The notes under the pieces: generated by a model
The model's database searches: none
Told to the model about the DNA's origin: nothing
Seen by the model: only the letters and a program-made list of their open reading frames with translations
From: Pseudomonadales bacterium
Lineage (GTDB): Bacteria > Pseudomonadota > Gammaproteobacteria > Pseudomonadales > Azotimanducaceae
Reading direction: 5' to 3'
Assembly (NCBI GenBank): GCA_030728785.1
Contig: JANQYP010000012.1
Location: 1-37,640, forward strand
Length of the DNA stretch: 37,640 nt
Translations under genes and position numbers: made by a program
In this document: positions 1-7,144 of the stretch, in pieces
How positions within the stretch are numbered: position 1 is the first letter of the stretch
Layout of the letters: each line of letters opens with the position of its first letter

Positions 1-108
1 AGCATAATCTTCGCGACAGCTCAAAAATATGCTGCCGTACTTTGGACTCAGGATAGGGATTTTGAGGGCTTGCAGAATGTCAGATACATGGCCAAGAAAA
101 GCACATAA
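1..108 (+). CDS. 3' end of a VapC-like PIN-domain toxin (truncated by window edge)
   Basis: Frame 1 reads ...SIIFATAQKYAAVLWTQDRDFEGLQNVRYMAKKST* with stop TAA at 106-108; the LWTQDxDFEGLxxVRY block resembles the C-terminus of VapC/PIN toxins. The stop overlaps the R'' end of an attC. Not in the supplied ORF track. Confidence 0.6.
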   Translation, partial: SIIFATAQKYAAVLWTQDRDFEGLQNVRYMAKKST

Positions 109-165
109 CAATTCCAAGCAATCGGACGCCGGCTCTGCCGGCGCCGTTGTTGAAGGGCGTTAGGC
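103..165 (+). other. attC recombination site (integron cassette 59-be), site 1
   Basis: ACATAAC ... imperfect dyad CGGACGCCGGC-tct-GCCGGCGCCG ... GCGTTAGGC; the 3' core matches GTTRRRY and the length (~63 bp) and placement at the CDS stop are typical of attC. Confidence 0.8.
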
Positions 166-179
166 CGCACGAGGAAGCT

Positions 180-842
180 ATGTTTGCCGCACCACGCGTC
201 AAAATTTGCTGCATCTCTAGCGTTGAGGAGGCGCAACTGGCAGTCCAGCTGGGCGCGTCGGCACTCGGTCTCGTTTCGCACATGCCCAGCGGGCCCGGCG
301 TCATCGCTGATGAGCTCATTGCTGAGATCGCGAAGTCAGTTCCTCCGCCTGTCGCGACGTTTTTGCTAACGTCGCGGAGAGAGGCGGACGGAATCGTGCA
401 GCAACATGCTGTGTGCCAGACCTCAACGATTCAACTTGTTGACTCAGTACGCCCGATTGAACTCCAGAGGCTGCGCCGCCAGCTCCCGGGAGTGAAGCTC
501 GTTCAAGTCATTCACGTTATGGGAGACCAGTCGCTAGAGGAGGCCAGAGCTGTGGCCGGGCTCGTCGATGCACTTCTGCTTGACTCAGGTAACCCCACGC
601 TGGAGGTCAAAGAGCTGGGCGGCACCGGGCGAGTTCATAACTGGGAGGTCAGCCGGGAGATTCGTCGACAGGTCGAATGCCCAGTCTTTCTGGCAGGTGG
701 TATCCGTGCGTCCAACGTCCGGAAAGCCATACAGGCGGTCCAACCGTTCGGACTAGATCTCTGCTCAAGCGTGCGGCACGAGAGCAAGCTCAGCGCAGAG
801 AAGCTCGGCGAGTTCATGCAAGCGGTGCACAGTGCGGCCTAA
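180..842 (+). CDS. TrpF-like phosphoribosylanthranilate isomerase family protein carried as an integron cassette
   Basis: MFAAPRVKICCISSVEEAQLAVQLGASALGL... keeps the KIC catalytic-Cys motif and LLLDS (Asp) motif of the TrpF TIM barrel. The ATG at 180 is preferred because the ORF-track TTG start at 147 lies inside the attC. Confidence 0.75.
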   Translation: MFAAPRVKICCISSVEEAQLAVQLGASALGLVSHMPSGPGVIADELIAEIAKSVPPPVATFLLTSRREADGIVQQHAVCQTSTIQLVDSVRPIELQRLRRQLPGVKLVQVIHVMGDQSLEEARAVAGLVDALLLDSGNPTLEVKELGGTGRVHNWEVSREIRRQVECPVFLAGGIRASNVRKAIQAVQPFGLDLCSSVRHESKLSAEKLGEFMQAVHSAA

Positions 843-906
843 CCATTCGCTCAACCGGACACAGCGCTGAATGCCGCGCTGTGTCCGGTTAGCTCAAACG
901 TTATGT
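837..906 (+). other. attC recombination site, site 2
   Basis: GCCTAAC (R'') CATTCGCTC AACCGGACACAGCG ctgaatgc CGCGCTGTGTCCGGTT AGCTCAAAC GTTATGT; long inverted repeat with attC core ends, starting at the cassette stop codon. Confidence 0.88.
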
Positions 907-1049
907 CACTCGATTAACAGCAGTGTCAGAGTAAAGTCGCTGATAACGCCAGCATCAGATTATTTTGTGTGTAGGTCAGAGCCCGTCGATGGACGTCCTG
1001 GAATTTTCGGAAATTTTCCGACTTTGATCCGGTTCTGGCGCTGCGTCTG

Positions 1050-1229
1050 TCATTCACCAGCGTGACCGTGTACCGCAACAGCCGGATGCAACCCTGCCAC
1101 ACGGAGTTTTTCCAGCAAATCCGGTAGCGCCTGCCTTGCCGCATGCTCACCGGCATCCTGTGCCTGCCTGAAGTAACTGGCGCGAGGACCCGCGGCGTAG
1201 TCCATGTCTGGGTGAATAAGGAAATCCGC
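1050..1229 (-). pseudogene. C-terminal remnant of a patatin-like (RssA/NTE-type) phospholipase
   Basis: Minus strand reads ADFLIHPDMDYAAGPRASYFRQAQDAGEHAARQALPDLLEKLRVAGLHPAVAVHGHAGE*, resembling patatin-family C-termini (ADxxIxPD ... GExAARxALPxL). The frame is interrupted by a stop a few codons upstream. Confidence 0.4.
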
Positions 1230-1480
1230 TGTGCGCGTTTCCCTGTGTGTTCACCCGCTCACCATTGCGACGCGTAATGGTACTCGTATGGCGCTTTGGA
1301 GTAGTAACGGGGTCACAGGGTTCGAAGCACCGCGGCTCTTTCGCTAATGATACTGGAATCTCTTGGACTGATAGCACCCCAAAAAATTTGAGCAAAAGCC
1401 TCAGCCGAAATGGGGCGGTGAGACAGGTTTTACAGAGGCGATTGTGCAGCCCAGCGAGCAGCGGGGCTGCGCCCAGGCTG

Positions 1481-1524
1481 GCGCAGATCAGGAGCAGATC
1501 AGGCGCAGATCAGGCGCGGATCAG
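1481..1524. repeat. 11-bp tandem repeat, four copies
   Basis: GCGCAGATCAG GAGCAGATCAG GCGCAGATCAG GCGCGGATCAG. Confidence 0.9.
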
Positions 1525-1589
1525 AGGAGAGTACTCTCGTTGGGCTCACCTTCCCTACAGGTGTCACAATCACGGTCACTGTAAACCTT

Positions 1590-1634
1590 TGGACGCTTGC
1601 CAGACAGATATAGCTTCTTATCTGGCCAGCGTCC
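1590..1634. terminator. Imperfect hairpin just downstream of the TonB receptor gene; possible terminator (or decayed attC)
   Basis: GGACGCTTGCCAGACAGATA tagcttc TTATCTGGCCAGCGTCC followed by TTTT on the + strand; about 28 bp beyond the receptor stop. Confidence 0.4.
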
Positions 1635-1660
1635 TTTTGCCCTGTTAGCAGCCAGGGTGG

Positions 1661-4606
1661 TTACAGTGTAAAACTCGCATCAACGTAATAATATCGGCCA
1701 AGATCCGAGTGCTGATCGGCAAAATAGCCGAAAGAATCATCTGCCAACGGCGCACGTTCATTAGTGACATTGTTGGCGCCAATCTTGATGCGGGTCTTGA
1801 TATCAGCAAAGGCAGTGAACCTGTAGTCTGCCGACAAGTTGAAGGTAGACATTGACGGAATCACATACTGGGTACCATCTGCCAGAGTCAAATCGGTCTG
1901 GACAAAGTCACCATAGCGAATACCTGTCAAGGCAGCGCCCCAGTTGTCCTTGCGCCAGCTCAGGCGCAGGGTCTGCTTGGTCTCCGGATTACCGTCCTGG
2001 CGTACCAGGTCAGAAAAACCGACAATCGCCACAGTATTCGGCAATGTGCCGGCGGCCTTTGCAGTCAGCAACTGGGCGGCACTGCCCCCAGCCTCTTGCT
2101 CATATCTGTCAAGCCAGGCACCGACCAGGCGCATATCAAAATTGCCCACTGCTGTGTCAATGTCATAGTACACGGCGATATCATGGCCGCGGACGGTGCG
2201 GGTATCGAGATTGGTATAGTTGTCGTCAACCCGCTGGATCTCGCCACCCGGGCACACGCCGGCAGCCAGCCAAAGGGCTGTAACAGCCGGATCTGTCACA
2301 GCATCACGGACTACTGCCGCCGTTCCTGAGCTGGCTGAACAACTGCCAGTGCCTGCCTGGATACGACTAAGCAGATCGAGGGCTATGAGGTTTTCTTCGC
2401 CAAGCAGGCCGATAGTATTGTCCTTCTCGATTTCCCAGAAATCGATAGTCAGCATGAGGTTTTCCAGAGGTTCAATCACTAAGCCAAAAGAGGTGCTCAC
2501 AGACTCTTCAGGCTGCAGGCTCTTACTTCCCTGAGCGGTTCGCTGAATGCCATAGTTGCAGTCGAGCAATGCCTGGGTCGGGTCAACAAACAGACAGCTG
2601 ATATCGTCCAGGGTATTGGATCGAGCTACTGAGGATTCGTTGACGGTGACCAGATTAGGTGCTCGGAATGACTGTGACCAGGAACCACGCACCAGTATTG
2701 GTTCAACTGGCCGGTAGCCAACAGCTACCTTACCGACAGTTGTGCTGCCCACATCTGAAAAATTCTCATAGCGCAGGGCCAGCTGCACATCAAGATTACT
2801 CAGTACCGGCACCGCCAGTTCACCAAACAGGGAAGTAACATCCCGCTCACCGTTGCTGTCGGCCGAAGGGCTGGAATTCACCACATCAGAAACAAACGGA
2901 AAGGTGTTGCCGCTGTTATCCGTAAAGTTGATGGTACCGTCGAGGCGTGGGTCGCGATCGTCAATAAAGGCTTCGTTGCGGAACTCAACCCCCGCCAATA
3001 GGCCTACGCCGCCTGCTGGTAGGTCAAAGACGCTAGGGTTTGAGATTTTAAAATCGACCATCCACAGGGTCTGCTCGTTGGCCCGTGAGACATCAATCAG
3101 CACTCGTTCGATATTGCTATTGTTTTTCCCCGAAAACGGATTGAACGCCGCAGGCGTCGGATCATTCAGGGCGGCCTGTAACAGGGTGTTGGAAATTCTG
3201 TTGTGGGTAATATCCTCACGTTCGGCCTTTGACCAAGTGTAAGCGCCTTCCCAGTTCCATGCGCCCATGTCGCCACGCAGACCGGCGACGATACGATAAG
3301 TATCACCAGTCACGTCAACAAACCGTGGCACCTGGTTATAGCGGTAGTTATCTACCAGCAGCTCAAGGCCGCTGCAGGGTACTCCTGTGCCAATCACGCT
3401 ATCTGGCAGGCGATTTGGCGAGGTGCAGGGGCCCAGTGGATTGTAGTAGTTAGCTGCACCAACGCGCTCAGCTGCCACGGCGCTGAGGCGGGTTGCTGAC
3501 TGGCGGATGGTGTTGGTATCAGAGTAATACCAGGAGTATTCAGAAAAAGCCTGCATGCCATTATCAAAGTCATGGGTCACATAACCATAGATGTTGAGGC
3601 GCTCCAGTTCAGAATAAAGGTCGCGGTTCTCATTCTGGTTGTAACGATAGGTACCCTGGCCATCAACGGCACCACAGGTGCCATAGCCAATGGCGAACTG
3701 GCAGCGGGAGTCGCCCTCAGGATAGGTCTCAAACTCGCCGGCACTGTCTGTAATGACCCCGCTGAGTCCCAGGGAGGCAACACTGGAACGGACATCAAAC
3801 TGGCCATATTCCGAGTTGGCACTGGTATTGTTGAAGGCGCTGGAGCCAACAAAGGCAGGGTTGGTCACCAGGTTGCGGATATCGCTGTTAGCCCAGCGCG
3901 GATCATCCTGAGAGTTAACCCGGTCGCGCTGGTAATGGTTGAGCGACAGGCCGACGTTGGTGCGCCCGTCATTAAAAGCCTTGCCCCATTCGACGGTGAA
4001 GCGCAGATCTTTGCGCGGCAGGTTGTCGTAGCTGTCGCCGCGGACACCAATCTTAAGTCCCTCGAAGTCAGACTTCATCACATAATTCACTACCCCGGCG
4101 ACCGCGTCAGCGCCGTAAATCGCGGATGCGCCATCACGCAACACCTCAGTACGACGCAGGCCGGTAACCGGCAGGGACTGGGCATTGACCGTATTGACGG
4201 GCACAAAACTGCCCCCCACAGATTCCGTCTGGTAGGCAGCGGCATTAACCAGGCGGCGGCCGTTAACCAGTACCAGCGTATTACCTGTGCCGAGATTCCG
4301 CAGGTTAAAAGCACCAATATCGCCGCGCGCCGAGTTGACACCACCGCTGATGTTTTCTGACTCACTGAAAAAATTCTGGCCCTGCTCTGCTATATACTCG
4401 AGTAATTCGTCACCGGAGTTGACCCCCAGCGCCTCGATATCTGCGGCGGTGATCACAGATACGGGCAGGGCATCAGCGATACGCGCACCCTTGATCTGCG
4501 TCCCGACTACCACAATTTCTTCCATACTGGCCGTTTCTTCTGCCACGACAGCAGTGCCACCCAGCACAGCCATACTGATCATCACGGATGTAATTTGTTT
4601 TTGCAT
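1661..4606 (-). CDS. TonB-dependent receptor
   Basis: 981 aa; signal peptide, TonB box-like EEIVVVGTQIKGARI, plug motif VLVNGRRLV...LRDGASAIYGADAVAGVVNYVMK, C-terminal beta strand ending in aromatic YYYVDASFTL. Confidence 0.95.
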   Translation of the reverse strand: MQKQITSVMISMAVLGGTAVVAEETASMEEIVVVGTQIKGARIADALPVSVITAADIEALGVNSGDELLEYIAEQGQNFFSESENISGGVNSARGDIGAFNLRNLGTGNTLVLVNGRRLVNAAAYQTESVGGSFVPVNTVNAQSLPVTGLRRTEVLRDGASAIYGADAVAGVVNYVMKSDFEGLKIGVRGDSYDNLPRKDLRFTVEWGKAFNDGRTNVGLSLNHYQRDRVNSQDDPRWANSDIRNLVTNPAFVGSSAFNNTSANSEYGQFDVRSSVASLGLSGVITDSAGEFETYPEGDSRCQFAIGYGTCGAVDGQGTYRYNQNENRDLYSELERLNIYGYVTHDFDNGMQAFSEYSWYYSDTNTIRQSATRLSAVAAERVGAANYYNPLGPCTSPNRLPDSVIGTGVPCSGLELLVDNYRYNQVPRFVDVTGDTYRIVAGLRGDMGAWNWEGAYTWSKAEREDITHNRISNTLLQAALNDPTPAAFNPFSGKNNSNIERVLIDVSRANEQTLWMVDFKISNPSVFDLPAGGVGLLAGVEFRNEAFIDDRDPRLDGTINFTDNSGNTFPFVSDVVNSSPSADSNGERDVTSLFGELAVPVLSNLDVQLALRYENFSDVGSTTVGKVAVGYRPVEPILVRGSWSQSFRAPNLVTVNESSVARSNTLDDISCLFVDPTQALLDCNYGIQRTAQGSKSLQPEESVSTSFGLVIEPLENLMLTIDFWEIEKDNTIGLLGEENLIALDLLSRIQAGTGSCSASSGTAAVVRDAVTDPAVTALWLAAGVCPGGEIQRVDDNYTNLDTRTVRGHDIAVYYDIDTAVGNFDMRLVGAWLDRYEQEAGGSAAQLLTAKAAGTLPNTVAIVGFSDLVRQDGNPETKQTLRLSWRKDNWGAALTGIRYGDFVQTDLTLADGTQYVIPSMSTFNLSADYRFTAFADIKTRIKIGANNVTNERAPLADDSFGYFADQHSDLGRYYYVDASFTL

Positions 4607-4724
4607 TCAGCCCCCTTAAAAGCTTCCTTAAAAGCCTTGTTATCAGTCACGGCCGCAGTATTGCTGCTGCCAGCAGGTCAAATTAACAGTCGTGCGACCA
4701 CCCAGCAAATGTTAAGAATTAGCT

Positions 4725-4749
4725 ATACCATAACCTCAGGTTATGGTAT
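4725..4749. promoter_or_regulatory. 25-bp perfect palindrome, candidate LysR operator
   Basis: ATACCATAACCT-C-AGGTTATGGTAT between the divergent TonB receptor and lysR genes; contains ATAAC-N5-GTTAT. Confidence 0.75.
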
Positions 4750-4782
4750 CTATGCATGGTCGATTGATTCAGATCCTGCAAC

Positions 4783-5697
4783 GTGCGCCTACGCCATATA
4801 GAAGTTTTTCATGCCGTATTTATCAGTGGTTCTGTGACCCAGGCGGCATTGATGCTGGACGTGTCCCAACCCTCGGTCAGCAAGGTGCTGGCCCATGCTG
4901 AGCTGCAGCTGGGTTTTAAGCTGTTTGATCGTGTCAAGGGCCGACTGGTGGCTACTCAGGAAGCCAAAATCCTCCACCAGGAGGTTTCCGAGCTGTACCG
5001 CGGACTCGATCGCATACGCCGAGTTGCCGAAAATCTGGCGCAGGCAAGGGATGGCGGCATTCGCATTGCTGCCACACCCGCGCTTGGTGTCGGTCTTATG
5101 CCGGCCCTTGTAGCGGGTTATATGCGCACCAACGCCGCCGCTTACTTTGACCTGGTCACTCGCCAACTTGACCAGATTGAGACCGATCTGCGGGAGTCAA
5201 AAGTCGACCTGGGCCTCGCCTTTGACGCGCCGCCCCTGCCAGGCATTGAGATCAGCCATTTAGGCAGGAGCAAACTCGTGCTGATTGTGCCTGCCAAGCA
5301 CAGGCTCGCAGGTGCCAACAGCATTGCTATTCGCGACATGGCGGCCCTGCCTTTTATCCAGATGACAGACCGCGGGCCCCTTGGCCAATTGCTGGCATTG
5401 AGCTTGCAGCGGGCAGGCCTGGCTTTCACCAGTGTCGCCAGCGCAGAAACCTATCAGATAGCCCAGGCCCTGGTGGCAAAGGGTGTGGGGGTCGCCATCG
5501 TTGACGAATTCACCGCCAGGTCAGACCGCGATAAGGCAACTGCGATCATCCAGCTGGAGCCGGTCATCGCCTTCAATATCTCGTTGCTGCGGCTGCAGAA
5601 CACCCCCCTGCCCATGCTCTGCAAACACTTCATAGCGGGCTTGAAGCAGCAATTTGCGGAGATCGATCTCTGCGCCGTTGATAACGTCAGGTTATGA
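4783..5697 (+). CDS. LysR-type transcriptional regulator
   Basis: 304 aa, GTG start; N-terminal HTH LRHIEVFHAVFISGSVTQAALMLDVSQPSVSKVLAHAELQLGFKLFDR typical of LTTRs. Confidence 0.95.
   Translation: MRLRHIEVFHAVFISGSVTQAALMLDVSQPSVSKVLAHAELQLGFKLFDRVKGRLVATQEAKILHQEVSELYRGLDRIRRVAENLAQARDGGIRIAATPALGVGLMPALVAGYMRTNAAAYFDLVTRQLDQIETDLRESKVDLGLAFDAPPLPGIEISHLGRSKLVLIVPAKHRLAGANSIAIRDMAALPFIQMTDRGPLGQLLALSLQRAGLAFTSVASAETYQIAQALVAKGVGVAIVDEFTARSDRDKATAIIQLEPVIAFNISLLRLQNTPLPMLCKHFIAGLKQQFAEIDLCAVDNVRL
5681..5695. promoter_or_regulatory. Second copy of candidate LysR operator
   Basis: ATAACGTCAGGTTAT, 14/15 identical to ATAACCTCAGGTTAT at 4730-4744; about 30 bp upstream of the lyase ATG, overlapping the 3' end of lysR. 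Confidence 0.6.
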
Positions 5698-5723
5698 CCT
5701 GATTAAATTTGGAGGAGTGGCAC

Positions 5724-7142
5724 ATGCTTAAAATCCGCCTGATGGCCATTGCCTGGCTGATCAATCTGAGCCCGCAGGCAGCTGTTGCCGAAGACCTGGA
5801 CATGGCACAGGTTTTCAGCGTCGAGCATGCCAACAAGGCAGTACTGCAGGTCGAGGCGGCACTGGCCTTATCCCAGGCTGAGTTTGGTGTCATTCCTCAA
5901 TGGGCCGCTGATGAGATCAAAGCCAAGGCCAGTCTTGACTACCTGCCGGCAGCCGATCTTGTCGCTGAGTATGGTCTGGTGCGTCATCGCATGGTGGCCC
6001 TGTTGAACGTCTGGAGCAGGGAGCTGGGGGCGGCGGCACAGTATGTACATTTTGGCGCCACTACCGTCGACATCTACGACACAACCCTGGTGCTGCAACT
6101 GCTTGATGCGACGGCGCTGCTGGAATCGCGCTTGTTGTCGATTGAGGCCGTGTTGGCTCGCCGGGCGCTGGAGCACAAGGCCACGCCGATGATTGGCAGA
6201 ACTCTGGGGCAGCATGCTTTACCCATTACCTTTGGCAAAAAACTCAGTACTTGGCTTGCCGAGAACCGGCGTAATATCGAGCGCCTGCGAAGTGTCCGCG
6301 CCAAATTGCAGAAGTCGGCAATCCTCAAAGGTGCTGTAGGCAGCTATCTTGGTCTCGGGGCCAGCGGCATCGCCATCGAACAACGCTTTGCCTTCTATCT
6401 GGGCTTGCAGGAACCCTATCTTGCCGATTGGCATGGCACGCGGGATGTATTTGCTGAGTATGCTCTGGTGTTGGCTCTGATCAGCAGATCCTATGGCAGA
6501 ATAGGTCAGGAATTATTCCTGTTACAGTCGACTGATATCGGCGAAACAGTCGAACGGCGGTCGCCCTCGGCGGTTGGCAGCAGCACGATGCCGCACAAAA
6601 ACAACCCAAACAGATCCGAGGCACTCATACAATTTGGCCGGTCAATTCCCAGACTGGCCGAAGTAGTACTGGATGATGTCGACAATTTTTTTGAGCGGGA
6701 CAATACCAGTCGCCCGAATAAGGTACTCGAGCAAATCAGTCTGGAGTCGGACCAGATGTTAGCCCAGGCAGAACCGTTGCTGGCTCGACTCGAGGTCAAG
6801 CCGCAGAGAATGGTGCAGAATATGGCCCGTACCAACCAACTGATTATGTCCCAGCGCCTGGCTTTTGCCCTGGCCGATCAAATTGGCAAGCAAGTCGCTA
6901 ACGACCGCTTGCATGTACTGGCCAACCAGGCGCTGGCAGACAATGTGTCTTTGCGGGAAGTATTTTTAGCGTCAGACCTGGGTAGGCTGATCAGCGTGGC
7001 GCAATTAGATGCGCTGCTAGAGCCAACCACCTATATTGGCCTGGCTATTGAACAGACTGAGGGTGTTGTCGGGCAGATTGAAGCACAACGCCAACGTGAT
7101 GGTGTACCCAGCGCTATCGAGCAGAATCGCCGAGGTAACTGA
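5724..7142 (+). CDS. Fumarase/aspartase superfamily lyase (CMLE/adenylosuccinate lyase-like) with an N-terminal signal peptide
   Basis: Signature GSSTMPHKNNPNRSEA; GRTLGQHALPITFG resembles the CMLE-type motif. N-terminus MLKIRLMAIAWLINLSPQAAVA^ED looks like a Sec signal. ATG at 5724 is preceded by GGAGGAG; the track start at 5709 is a TTG. Confidence 0.88.
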   Translation: MLKIRLMAIAWLINLSPQAAVAEDLDMAQVFSVEHANKAVLQVEAALALSQAEFGVIPQWAADEIKAKASLDYLPAADLVAEYGLVRHRMVALLNVWSRELGAAAQYVHFGATTVDIYDTTLVLQLLDATALLESRLLSIEAVLARRALEHKATPMIGRTLGQHALPITFGKKLSTWLAENRRNIERLRSVRAKLQKSAILKGAVGSYLGLGASGIAIEQRFAFYLGLQEPYLADWHGTRDVFAEYALVLALISRSYGRIGQELFLLQSTDIGETVERRSPSAVGSSTMPHKNNPNRSEALIQFGRSIPRLAEVVLDDVDNFFERDNTSRPNKVLEQISLESDQMLAQAEPLLARLEVKPQRMVQNMARTNQLIMSQRLAFALADQIGKQVANDRLHVLANQALADNVSLREVFLASDLGRLISVAQLDALLEPTTYIGLAIEQTEGVVGQIEAQRQRDGVPSAIEQNRRGN

Positions 7143-7144
7143 CC

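Noticed and set aside
1481-1524. Tandem repeat considered as a CRISPR-like array
   Set aside because: 11-bp units directly adjacent with no spacers; a simple tandem repeat.
1247-1648. 133-aa + strand ORF after the integron cassettes
   Set aside because: Runs through the tandem repeat and hairpin, with no recognisable motif; not called as a gene.
3572-4360. 262-aa + strand ORF antisense to the TonB receptor
   Set aside because: Lies wholly opposite a well-supported CDS and shows no family features; a shadow ORF from codon bias.
5709-5723. Track start of the lyase ORF (TTG at 5709)
   Set aside because: A GGAGGAG ribosome-binding site precedes the ATG at 5724, and the protein from that ATG begins directly with a signal peptide.
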